Shown here one piece after another: positions 46,764 through 59,134 of a stretch of DNA of 64,000 bases. The translations under genes were made by a program, and so were the position numbers. Within the stretch, counting starts at the first letter, position 1; every line of letters begins with the position of its first letter. Location of the stretch: positions 64,897,290-64,961,289 of the forward strand of contig NC_087063.1 in assembly GCF_963678635.1 (NCBI RefSeq), read 5' to 3'. The notes beneath the pieces were generated by a model. It saw nothing but the letters and a program-made list of their open reading frames with translations. It ran no database searches and had not been told where the DNA came from. This stretch comes from Symsagittifera roscoffensis (lineage: Eukaryota; Xenacoelomorpha; Acoela; Convolutidae).

Positions 46764-47317
46764 TCAAGCAGATTGAAAAATATCCGCTGCCGCAGAGTAA
46801 AATAACGGAAACTCAGAGGCTAAACGACTCGTTTCGCAAAGTGAATGTACTGAAAAGCCCACTAACTTTAAAAACTTAGTTGTTTTGCTCATTACTATAA
46901 ATTTCGGCGATATGAACCTGAACACCTCATACAACACGTCCGTAGCTATATGACCAGTTTCATCAAAATTGAACTTTTTATTGTCTACAAAATAATATAA
47001 AACCGCTAAAAACGTATAATAAGGAGGTTCATAGAAAAAATTCAAAACTTCAGATTTGGATTTTTTGTTCGATACATTATAACTACTATTTGAAAATTTT
47101 CACATGCATGATTTTGAAAAACCAAATTCCAAAAATGGTTGTATCTGTTTTTTTTTCCTACTAATCTTATAAAAAGTTCTACGATAGCGGAATTTTTTGT
47201 AGCATGGTTAACCTGTTCATCTTGCTTTTCTCCCCTCAAATCGGTTGGGGGGAGGGAGATTGTACGAGTGGTCAATATCTTGGTAGTCAATTGGGTCGTT
47301 TCTGTTATACGGTCCAA
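46764..47317 (-). pseudogene. Split open frame, copy 2 counterpart
   Basis: Two overlapping frames, 47042-47317 and 46764-47045, would join with one base added and match the 120-residue frame of copy 1 with an N-terminal extension. Unidentified. Confidence 0.2.
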
Positions 47318-49435
47318 AGTTCAAAATATTGCCTGATTCTGATTGGATGAAATTAACAAGGCGAAGAAAAACTGAAGCTGAATTTCAAACATACTAGCTC
47401 GTTCAAAGTTTTGGTAATTTTGGCCCGCGTAAAAGAAAATACTCAACCAAGCGTGGCAGGACCAATAGTTAAGCAAAGTCCTTATAATTCCAGCATTCCT
47501 TAATTCAAGTAATCTACATCTAGTGGTATTATTCTTTTAAATATCAAAAACAACAAACACTATAGGTTAAGTATACAAACAAAAATGTTCATAATCGAAA
47601 GTTGAGAAAAAGACGTGCAAAATGATAATTAATATTTAAAAAGAAAAAACTGAATTATCTTATATTTTGTACAAAATAGACTGATACTGCTCAACCACAG
47701 AAAATTATTAACCTGAGTCCTAATTCTTATCATTTTTTTTGAAGGACAAAACTTACTTTGTTTCATCTTGATTTTTAGAAGATAAAAACAGTTATAGCTA
47801 ATTGGAACAAAAATTGAATAAATATAAACATGAATAAATGAAATTTTTTTCTCCAGTGGGCTTTAGATAGGCACGACGCACGAACTTAAATTACGGATTT
47901 TTTTTGTTATTTTTACGCTTTATGGCAACCTCCACGTACATTAAGCATTTTGTTAATTTATGAAAATCATATCTTGCGAGGTTAGAAACGTTGCGCCAAA
48001 TTGATATGAACACACTTAGCACCTCTCATCGCCTTTTTGAACTTTTCGCTAAAAGAGCATTGGAGCTAGCATTTGACATATTTATGTTCATTACAGTTCA
48101 TTCTAGTGTATATTATATCAATTTAACTGTTAGTGAGTGTTATTGCAAGAGGTTTGTTAAAAACTTCCGAGAAGCCACAAAATGGGGTCAATAATCTTGA
48201 TTATTTTTGGAGCTTTTTTGGGGCAACTGAAAAAAATAAGACAGCATTAAAAAATTACGAAAAAAAATGATCTTAAATCAACAAAAAAACAAGCACAAGA
48301 AAGAAAAACTGCAAGCGAATTTTCAAAAAGATGATCATTTGATAAAACAGGTTAACAAAGAAAATGATTCCTGTTTATAGCTGCCTAAAAAAACTGTAAC
48401 GACCGAGCTTTTACCGTACTTTGACTTCCAGCATGATGAAATGAAAATCTGAAAATGAAAATGAAACAACAAAAATTTTCAATAACCAAAAAATATAGAC
48501 AGAAACAATGAAAAGTTTTATGTAGTCATATTCATAATTTTCTTTGTTGCACCACAAAGAGATTTTTTGCACAAAACAAACTCCATTTTTAGAGAAAATG
48601 TCAAAACTGTTATCGCGCATTCTCAAATTTCTCTTACTTTAATTAGCTTTAAAAACTAGATACACTCTTACCGACCACTTAAAGCTGACACTCACATCCT
48701 GAGAAGGCGGATGTGGCACAACGCAGAGTTATCGAGAAGCTTTTTTTCATACTATTGCTGAGTCTTGTCAATACAATTGTTGATACGATTGCATAATAGT
48801 GACCTCCAGGAACGATGTGCGCATTGTATGCCGCGACCGAATAAAGTTGCGCAGCTATGACCATTGCGCGACCGGAAAACCGAACTTGCGCGAGTTTCAA
48901 AACGCGCGCATTATGTTAATTTTGCAAAAATAGTCGCGCTAAGTCGCGGCATAGCTAAAAATAGTCCAGCAAAACCGCAAAATTCGCTCAAGTTCGCACA
49001 AGTTAGCATAAAAAATACAACAGAATCTTACAAAAAGATTTTCAGAAACCTGTTTTGAATATTTAGTTCAAAAACTAGAGTAAAAATTTCTTCTAAAAAA
49101 CCATCCATTTGAACAGATAAGCAACGGCCACTCAAGCTGAATTGTTGAGGCAAACTGTTAATTTTGAAGAGATCGCCTTATAGAGTTTGAAAACTTTCTC
49201 GCAGTAAGAAACAAAACAATTACTCAAAATGTTATGGATATATCAATTATTGGTGAGTTGTTTTTTGTTACGAAGTTTGACCAAAACTCTCGCAATATTT
49301 CAAACAAAACATAGAAATAAACCTCACAATTTTTTATAACGTGCATATTGTTTGAAAATTACTAGATTGTCATTGCCAGTTTGGTCTATTTGAGATGATA
49401 TATGTATACTGCTTTACGGGTTTGATCGAACAAGG

Positions 49436-50118
49436 TCACTCGTATCAAGGCGCAGCCCTGAATAGTCCGACTGCCTTATAAGTTCTACGAGCCAGTGTTT
49501 GCTTAATAACAATTGATGAATTGTTTTTTTTTTATATTGGGATACTTTTACAAATCAAACCACAAGTTAGAGTGATTAATTTTAAAGTGATAGATTTTGC
49601 TCCTAGTAACATAACAATTATGGCAAATAGCCTGCTACAACCAGTTTGGAACGATTCCTGAGACGGATTAAACTTACGCGTACACGTTATAGTGCGAATT
49701 TAATCGCACGATAATTTTCCCAAATTGGCCCAAATGGCAATCTGTAAACCCATTTTTTTAGGATGTGTCTGTGAATATCTTATTATCTTCTAGCTCAAAA
49801 CAAGAACAACTTTCAGATTATAAAAAAGCTCATCAAAATTTGCTAAATTAAAAGTGTAATTTGTCTGAACACAAGTCATTGTTTTGAAAACCGGAAAAAA
49901 ATTGAAGTTGGTTCTTTTTTTGTGCCCAATTATTTGTTACAGGAAACAAAAAATGCCATCGTGTTGTTGACTTCGCGTTTGGGGGAACATTTAACACACA
50001 AAAAGAATACCTTTTGAAAGTAAGTGTTAATTATGAAGCTTTGTGGCTTATATGAACTGATTTAGATACCTCAAAAATTGGTTGCAAAATTCAGGGTTTG
50101 ACCTCGATACGAGTAGTT
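49436..50118 (+). mobile_element. Compact foldback element in unit A
   Basis: The left end CACTCGTATCAAGGCGCAGC contains the hairpin at 49446-49460. The right end is GACCTCGATACGAGTAGTTT near 50100. About 680 bp; inner landmarks as in 35301-37135. Confidence 0.5.
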
Positions 50119-50261
50119 TTGTTTCTTGAATTAGAGATTTTAAGCTCAAAGTTCTGAACAACTTTTTTTTGAATTTGATTTTGCTTACCCACAAAACTGG
50201 AAATAATTTTTTCTTCACTATAGGTGTTTAGATGGATCAATAAACATATAAAGAAATAGCT

Positions 50262-50266
50262 AGATG

Positions 50267-50326
<60 letters not shown>

Positions 50327-50327
50327 T

Positions 50328-50358
<31 letters not shown>

Positions 50359-50363
50359 CATAC

Positions 50364-50438
<75 letters not shown>

Positions 50439-50439
50439 C

Positions 50440-50508
<69 letters not shown>

Positions 50509-50559
50509 CAGATAGACAGATAGATAAATAGATAGATAGATCGATAGATAGATAGATAA

Positions 50560-50635
<76 letters not shown>
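50262..50635 (+). repeat. (GATA)n microsatellite, unit A
   Basis: About 90 GATA units with occasional GATA to GACA or ACATA interruptions. Minus-strand frames give long Ser-Ile-Tyr-Leu repeats that are artefacts. Confidence 0.95.
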
Positions 50636-52139
50636 AGAGATTGATGAACGATAGATAAGGATAAAAAATCTCCAGTTAGATAAACAATTTTTTCTAGGAT
50701 GACACTCACAATTTCAATTTGTGAGAGAAATCTGGATCAAAACTCCTCTAAATGTTTTGCTTTTATTGTTCGCAAACTCGAACTTAAAATCAAAATAGGC
50801 TGCCTCTGAACTTAATAGTCAAATCTGGAATATTAGTTTCAGCAAAGATAGATTTTCTTTCACTTCAGTAAGCCTCAATTTGAGCAACAATTTTTGATCA
50901 AATCGAAATTGATCAAACGTTTTATCATCGGATAAATTTTTTACTTAAGTTTCTTCAAAATACATGAGTTATACCGATGATCATTCAGTATAACAGATTA
51001 ACAAAAAAAATATTAGCTGTTTATAGCTGCCTGAAAAAAAACTGTAACGACCAAGTTTTTACCGTATTTTGACAGTCAACATAACTTTTAAAGCCTTTTC
51101 GGAGCTCTTTTACCTCAAAAGGAAAATGGGTTTTAATCAAATCTTACAATAATCAAAAAATATTTGAAATATACAATAGAAAATCAAAACTAGTCCTAAT
51201 CATAAACAACGAAAGTATTTATGTCATAAGCAATAAGTAATAGAAAACATTTAAGCAATAGAAATAAGTACTTATAACAATTACAAATGTTTCTTTTTTG
51301 CACCACAAAAAGAATTTTTGCACAAGACATTTGCCGTTTTCAGAGAAATTGTCAAAACTGATATCGCGCATTTTGACGACTGCTTTCACCGCGATTTGGT
51401 TCTGGGAGTAGAAACATTTTTATCGACCATTATAAGCTGTTACTCACATCCTGAGATTTGACACAACGCAGAATTGTCGGAAAGCTTCCATTTAAACTAA
51501 TGTTGCTATGATTGCATGAAAGTGACCTCCACGGCCGAGGTGCACAATGTATGTCGCGACCGCATAAAGTCACGCAGCTATGGCTTTTGCGCGACCAAAA
51601 AGGCTCACTTCGCTGAGTTTCAACACTTGCGCATTATGTTTAATTTCGCAAAGTTAGTTGCACAAAGTCGCGGCATAGACGCAAAAGTTGAGCAAAATCG
51701 TAAATGCGCACAAATTACTTCAAAAAGTTTCGCAACTTCACAATATAAACTCGCAAAAACATTTTCAAACCTTGTTTCGATTTTTGTTTTAAATAGAGCA
51801 AAATTTCTACTCAAAAACCTTCCATTTGATCCAATAAGCAACGATCGCTCAAGCATAGATTTTAAGGCAAACTGTTAGTTTAAGGAGATCCATTTACAGA
51901 ATTTGAAAAAATTTCCGCGCTAGTCAACCAAACTTTATTCAAAAATTTTTGCATATTTGAATTAATTGTGAGATCTTTTTTGTCACAAAGTTTGACCAAG
52001 TTGGGACAAAAAATGAAAGAGAACCCCCAAAAATGTTTTTTAAGGTAAAGAGGGTTTGAAAATTACTACTTTGCCAGCTTGGCTTATTTGAGATGATATA
52101 TGTAAACTGCTTTACGTGTTGCGCGCATGAAATCGAACA

Positions 52140-52797
52140 AGGTCACTCGTATCAGGGCGCAGCCCTGAATAGTCTGTTTGCCTTATAAGTTCTATGAGTC
52201 ACTAATTGCTTAATAACAATTGATAAATTGTTTTTTTTTCATTGGGATGTTTTATACAAATCAAACCACAAGTTAGATTGATTAAGTACAAACTGATAGA
52301 TTTCGCTCCCAGTAACATAGCAATTATGGCTGCTACATCCAGTTTTGATCGATTTCTAAGACAGAGTAAATCTCCGCGTTCGCGGTATAGCGCGAGCTGT
52401 ATCGCAAGTTAGTTAAACCATATAAACTTACAAAAAATGATCACAGGTGAAGTATCTTTTTTAAATTTGTGCTCAAAACAACATTAACTTTCAGATAAAA
52501 ATAGTTTGTCATTAATGGCTAATTTAAAATTGGAATTTGTCTAAAAAAAATCCACCCGAGCACAAATATTTTGTCATTTTCTTCAAAATCGGAACAAAAC
52601 GTTCCATTTTGGCACTTTTTTTGATCCTATACAATTTGTTACAAGAGACGAAATATGCCACTTTAGTTTTTTGACGGGGGGAACATTGAACAACAAAAAA
52701 GAATTGTTTTTGAAACTTTCTGGATTAAATGAACTGATGAAGTTACCTCAAAGAGCCGTCTCAATTTCAGGGTTTGGATTTGATACGAGTAGTTTTG
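52140..52797 (+). mobile_element. Compact foldback element in unit B
   Basis: The left end CACTCGTATCAGGGCGCAGC has the hairpin at 52153-52167. The right end is GATACGAGTAGTTTTG near 52780. Paralogous to 49436-50118 through the array. Confidence 0.5.
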
Positions 52798-52943
52798 CTG
52801 CTTGAAATGAAAACATTAGGTTCAACTTTCTGAACACCTTTTTTGAAATTGACTTCTCTCACTCATCATACCGAACATATATCTTCCTAATTATAGATGA
52901 TTAAATGGATCGATAAACCTTGAGAGAAAAAGGTAGACGGATA

Positions 52944-53407
<464 letters not shown>

Positions 53408-53766
53408 ATGTAAAATGTCTCTTTTAGTTAAACAGGTTTTTCTGGGATCAAGCTCAAAACTTCAATTTGTGAGAGAATTCTGTAGCAAAAAACCGCAAAA
53501 TCTTGCTTTTATTGTTCGCAACCTCGAACTGAAAATCAGAATAGGCTATCTCAGAACTTTAACAGTCAAATCAGAAATTTTGGTTTCAGCAAAAATAGAA
53601 CTTCTTTGCAAATTAGTACGCCTCAGTTTGAGCAAAATTTTTTGACCATTTCATATTTGACCAAAACGCTTTAACATTGGATAATTTTTAACTTAAATTT
53701 CTTCGAAAAACAATTGTTAACGCTGATGATCATTTGATATAACAGGTTAACTTGGGATTTGGTTGC

Positions 53767-55960
53767 CGTTTATAGCTGCTTGGCAAAACTGTAACGACAG
53801 AGCTTTAACCGTACTCTGACAGTCAACATAATTTTCCATGCCTTTTGGGGCTCTTTTGTCTCAAAAGTAAAATGGTCTTTAATTTCAACAACAACATTTT
53901 CATTACCCAAAAAAGGTATGCGGAAACAATAGAAAAATATAATTAGTCCAATTCATAAGGAATAAAACAAATTTTGTCATTAGGAATAAGCAATTCAAAA
54001 GCAATGAAAATATTTGAGCAATAAAAATATTTATTCATAAGAAGATTTCTTTTTTGCACCACTGAGAGAATTTTTGGACAAAACATACTCCATTTTTGGA
54101 GAAAATGTCAAAAATGCTATCCCGCATTTTGAAAGCTGCTTTTACCGCGCAATGAGTATTTTGTGCGTTCCTTTAAACGATGAAGAAAGCAATCATTGGT
54201 GCCAAATATAGTTCAGAAAAAAATATATATCGCAGGTCCTTTAAAATTGGAAGTCGCAAAAAGGGCTAAAAGGGTGTTGATGTTTTAACTGCGAGCACGG
54301 AAATGTCTCAGCGTGTTACCTTTGAACTCATCCTTGAAGGAATTTCATAAAAAAACTCAAGGCATGGAAAAAAACTACCCGTGAAAAGCTAAAAAGTAAA
54401 ATTAATGATATTTTCTCTGAGATCTAGAAAAGTTCCTTCAGGAGCGTTTATAGAAAGCCTGTGCGAATTTTACCTTTATACTTCGAAGAAGTTATGAGCG
54501 TGCAGGACACAATTACACAACAATGAAACCTTTCCTGAGTTGTGTTATATCATAGCATCTGAAATTGTTCATCATCACACAGCATTGGTGTGATAATTAG
54601 ATCAAAATTTTTCACTTTTTTGCCTAAAATGAAACTTTTTAGCGTAGGAGTTAGTGTTGCTGTTAAAGGTGGCTGTCGTTCTGATGAGAAAGAAGATATC
54701 TACACATTCACATTCGCTCCGCCTATTACATTGACAAGGTGTACCATTGGTAATGAATTGCATCCTGCCAAGCTCCTGGGAAACATTTCAAGCTGATTAC
54801 AGGAACACAGTGATGTCACGTCACTCCAGGGACTCAACTCTTTGCTAAATTAGGAGCTGCAAGAGAACTTATTATTTTAAGAAAAGCGATTTGCTTTAAG
54901 TAGTAGAAACATTCTTACCGACCACTATACACTGTCACTTACATCCTGAGAGGGCGGATGAGACACAAAGTAAAAATATCGGGAAGCTTTTATTCATAGT
55001 ATCCGCCGAGTCTTGTTGATACTATTGATTTTATAATACTATTAACATATTGACCTCCATAACCGAGGTGCGCAACGTAAGGACATCGCGCGACCGAAAA
55101 TCCGCACTTGTGCCGAGGTTTGAAGTGCGCGCATTGTTTTAAAATTGCAAAGTTAGTCGCGCAAAGTTGCAGCATAGCTAAAAATAGTCGAGTAAAACCA
55201 CGAAAGTCACACAAAATCGCACAAGATCTGATATAAAATTTCGCAAAATCACAACTTAAAATCGCGCAACAATTTCAAAAATTCATTTTGGGCTTTTTTA
55301 CTTGAAAAATTAGATCAAAAATTTACATTTATTCCAGTGAGCAACAGTCACCCAAGCAGAATCTTTAAGGCAAACTTTTAGACTTAAGAAGATCCCATTG
55401 AAGAAATTGAAAAGTGTCCTGCGGTAGAAAATAAAACTAATATTGAAAAATTATGCATCAATTATTTGTGAGATCTTTTTAATTCAAACTTGGACCAAAA
55501 CTCACGCAATATTTAGTACAAACATAGAACGAGAACGCCAACATTGTTTTATAAGGTAAAGAGGGTTAACCTTATTTGAGAATTACAAGTTTGCCAGTTT
55601 AGCCTATTTGAGATAATGAATGGGCCCTTGTTGCGTGTTTGCGCGCTTAAAAATTTGAATAAGGCACCTTTTTGATCCCATATACCTACTTACAAGAAAC
55701 GAAAAATGTCATTTTGTTCTTGATATCGCGCATGGGGGAACATTTAACACCAAAAAAAAATCAGTTTGAAAGAAATTGTTTATTTTGAAGCTTTGTGGTT
55801 TAAATGTAGTTTAAATTACCTCAAAGAAATCTCAGAAAATTCACATTTATGCCTTGATACGAGTAGTTTTCTTTCTTGAATCATTAAATTTTTCAATTTT
55901 ATTTTCCTGAACATTTTTCAAGGTGAATTCACTTTTTTTTCTGCAGCAGATCATTTAATA
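53767..55960 (+). repeat. Older tandem array, unit C
   Basis: Starts CCGTTTATAGCTGCTTGG and AACTGTAACGACAGAGC. It carries an extra 0.75-kb insertion (about 54150-54895), has lost the foldback left arm, keeps its right end near 55845-55872, and has no GATA tract. Confidence 0.65.
54150..54895 (+). other. Unidentified insertion unique to unit C
   Basis: Units A and B run directly across this point, while unit C has about 745 extra bases. On the + strand it contains broken open stretches, the best at 54629-54796 (starting MKLFSVGVSVAVKGGC), interrupted upstream by several stops. It could be a decayed transposon or retrocopy; no domain was recognised. Confidence 0.4.
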
Positions 55961-58129
55961 TTTTGTTCTGTCTTTCGGCTTTTCTCCTTAATTGCCCGCC
56001 TAACATCAAAAATCTACTGCGGTGGAGCTAAGACTTTTTGTTAATCACCGGGTTGTATAATGAGAAAAAGCCGTTCTGTCTATCTAAGAAGGGAAGGTGG
56101 AAAATATGTTGAGTTTATAAAGAACAAAACCGCTGGAAATGGGGCAAAGTTTTGGATATTTAAACTGTATTTCATTTAGTTAGAAGTAGTTTTTGATTTC
56201 AAACAAATTAATTAAACCTTCAAAAAAGATTCGCGCGCAATGCAAAGAAGAAAAATGATATAATTGGCAAGTAGTGAGGTAAAATTTAGACAAATTTTAT
56301 AATTAGGCGTGCGTCATTTAGTTGGGAATCGTTTCTTAGGTAGTTATATCGGCGTTTACTTTTTAAGGAATGAATTCTTTTGCGCGGTCTACATTCTAGA
56401 CAACTTTAAAAGCATCATACTTTTACAAAATAAATTAAAACTGGTATCTTCAAAATTTTAGCTCACATCATCAAATATTGTTGGTTGGTCAAACAAAGTT
56501 GAAGTTGGTCAAACAAAAACCTCACCCACTATACCGAATAGGACGCCTGCTGATTAGTATTGCAATTAAAACCTTTGCGCTTTTCATCTGTTTCAATGGA
56601 GCCTTTGATTTTAAACGTGGCATTGGCTAGCATTGCATGCTTGTTATTCTTGAAGAGCATTCTGTAAATAAATTTAAGAATTAAATTTGTAAAAAACTGA
56701 AAAAGTTATTGGTCGTAACTTTTTCAAAAAGTTTCTAAATACCAAAAATCTTTTCATCGACACGAAGAGGCAGTCAGAACAATACTCTGATGAGAACATG
56801 TTTGTTTCCATTTACATTTAAGTGGATACTTTTAAGACTTTGCAACACAGAATTTTCAGTATGCTAGGAAAACACAGTATGCTAAGTTTCTTTCAGCAAG
56901 ATTTTTTTGATTTTTTTGAGACTGAATTTTTCAAATGGTAGATCTTTCCAAAAAGAAGAAATGAAATGATAACAAACTGCTGAAAATCAGAAAATTAAAT
57001 ATGAAATCATTCTGTTTTTGTTTGTAAAATAAGTAGCAACCCTTGTTTTGTAAACGAATTATTTGGCAAACTCATTGACAGTACAGATATTTGATATTTT
57101 TTATTGTCAATGACTCCAGTTTGATTGATTATGAGATTGATCGTTGTTGGTTATTCTCCGTTTTTTAAATTTTCAGTCTGTATGACTTTTTCGACTGAAA
57201 CCAGAAACTGTGAGAATAAAGCTGCAAAGGTTTTAATATCTCACTAATTGCAACAAACCAAAAATGCAAACTGGGGTTGATTAAAAGTTCTAATCATACA
57301 CTTTTAAACATTTCCGTAAAATCAGAAAGTTTTATGACAGATCTGTGTTTACTTTTTTTCTATTTGGAAAATGTGTGACTACAGCTTTTCCTTATTCCAA
57401 TAAAATATTTTTTTGTTAACTTTTTCATAATTTTTTCATGATGTAGGTAACCATACGTAAGTGATAAATTTTCTGTTTGCTAAAACATTTGAATTGCTGA
57501 GGCATTGAAGTTTTCGCGCATACTATGCATTGAAACCAGCTCACATTTTGTGAAAAATTAGAAATTCATTAGAAAATTAGAAAAAAATTAGAAAATTAGT
57601 TTGCTATTCAGAATGCTAAGGTCGAATTGTTTGGATAAGTATTTTTGGGTTGCCATTTTTCGAAACAGTATTTTGATCAAAATTTCATCAACTAACACAT
57701 TAAGAAAAGTATGTAACCAAGACGAAAAATTGTCTTGAAAAATACCAATATTAGGGTACTCGAAATTATGTTACGCGCAACGAAAAATCAATTTGCAAAA
57801 TTCACCCTACGGTTCGAAATGATGATACATTGTTGGTTAGGCTTCTTTAAAAATTATCTTGACTACTCATTAAATGCAGTTCAGAAATTTTCCATTTTAA
57901 ATAGGGTTCGATTAGCAAATTTTGGTCAAAAACCTTTTCTTTTTTTTCAATTCGCCGATTTTCATGCCAAAACAACTGAAAAGTACCTTTTTATTGCGAT
58001 TATCCTGAATTTTAATTCATTTATCAAACTTGTTTGACTAGATTTTTTCAGAGAGTGTATGAAATTATTTGATAAGCGTTTTCACTCTTGATGGCCAGCC
58101 CGGGAACATATGTTAAAAACAATTGTGTT
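55961..58129. other. No gene seen
   Basis: AT-rich sequence. The 100-codon frame at 57735-58037 has no recognisable feature and is probably chance. Confidence 0.4.
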
Positions 58130-58597
58130 TATAGAGTTATTGATCCGACTTTTGAAAAAAATGACAGTGGTGGTTTTTTTCCCGGAAAATTTAGATTTTC
58201 CTAACTGTTTAGTTTTGACGGATTTTTTAAGATATCATTCGAAAAGAACTCTTAATCTGAGCTGAAATTTTTTTTTCACCTGTGATCTCATTTCGTAAAA
58301 TTATGGGGGTTTAAAGATTGCAAACTTGGTAAATTTGGGACAATTAACGCTCGTTATATTTCCCTTCTTATTAACGAGTCAACAGAGTTATATTGCGTTA
58401 CAAATCGGAATGAGGCAGGCTCTTGGGTCTGTTCAATGATTTGCTAAATAAACAATACATCGTTTTGTACTTACCGAAATTAGAATTTTTTTTCAGTTTT
58501 GTTTCTTAAATTTCAACAGATAACCATTTTCAACAATTTGTTGGAAATTCAAATGCAGTCAGAAAATTTTGGCTTCACCCTGATACGAACAGTTTCG
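58130..58597 (+). repeat. Foldback-family right arm, solitary
   Basis: TTATTGATCCGACTTTTGAA at the inner side, then CACCTGTGATC, TTGGGACAATTAACGC, and GCAGTCAGAAAATTTTGGCT with CCCTGATACGAACAGTTT at the end. Its terminal hairpin is decayed. Confidence 0.5.
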
Positions 58598-59098
58598 TTA
58601 TAATAATGAGATCTTTTATAGCTGTACTCTTCCTCAACTGCTTCAGGAATAAAATGTTGTCTCTCACTATTTTGGTCTCTGAAATTTTTGTGGCATGACT
58701 GACTTGTACATCATTCATATGACCCCTCATACATCACACACTGTGTTCCTTAATGAACGTGGGGCAAAATCTTCAAGGCTTAAATCGTACCACTTGTTGA
58801 ATAAAATAAACTATGATGAATGTTTATTGTGCCGCACTCTCGTATCCTGTAAGATCTAAAAAACCTGGTTCAACATCTGTAAATTATCGGCAATTTAAAC
58901 AGATAATATGACAATATAAAGATAATATAAAATAAGGCAAACATCAGTTTAACATTTTCGGTTAACATGTTATCGAACGGTTTTTTTCAACAACTTCCAA
59001 AATCTATAAACATTTTGATGGCAAACTGACCTTAATCGGACAAACCAGTAGTTTTCAAGGCCTTTTGTCTAAGCAAATCTAATTTTAGCTTTTTCACT
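58598..59098. other. Region 3' of the retrotransposon ORF; LTR expected but not delimited
   Basis: The element is on the minus strand, so its 3' LTR should lie here or further left. Without the 5' LTR, which is outside the window, I cannot mark its ends. A weak purine run (GCGAAAGTGAAAAAG on the minus strand, about 59089-59103) could be the polypurine tract. Confidence 0.3.
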
Positions 59099-59134
59099 TT
59101 CGCGCTATAATGACGTCATTAATTTAAGCGCGAA
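59099..59134. other. Hairpin framing a 14-bp CRE-like palindrome at the Pao stop codon
   Basis: TTCGCGCT (59099-59106) and AGCGCGAA (59127-59134) are perfect inverse partners. Between them lies TAATGACGTCATTA (59108-59121), itself a perfect palindrome holding the ATF/CREB consensus TGACGTCA. The retrotransposon stop codon (59124-59126, minus) is inside. Confidence 0.7.

Larger units (their letters stand above)
41014..48473 (+). repeat. Direct tandem duplication, copy 2 (7.46 kb)
   Basis: Collinear with copy 1. Differences are loss of about 518 bp equal to 35301-35818 (junction near 43207), loss of about 76 bp near 44972, a roughly 150-bp insertion at 45125-45273, and an 11-G run at 46569-46579 where copy 1 has only four G. 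The right boundary is where AACAACAAAA continues as ATTTTCAATAACC. Confidence 0.92.
48371..51016 (+). repeat. Older tandem array, unit A
   Basis: Begins CTGTTTATAGCTGCCTAAAA and CTGTAACGACCGAGCTTTTA. It contains a GCGCG-rich stretch at 48840-48960, a compact foldback element (49436-50118) and a GATA tract. It partly overlaps the end of the recent duplication, whose copies both end in this sequence. Confidence 0.7.

Noticed and set aside
40531-48194. Identical 67-codon frames in both duplicate copies
   Set aside because: Identity only reflects the recent duplication; nothing in composition or motifs suggests a protein.
48864-51878. Open frames in units A and B with FAK.VA.SRGI-like words
   Set aside because: They arise from the GCGCG-rich segment of the tandem array; the frames and lengths are not conserved between units.
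57735-58037. 100-codon + strand frame
   Set aside because: No signal, domain, repeat partner or splice context; AT-rich DNA yields such frames by chance.
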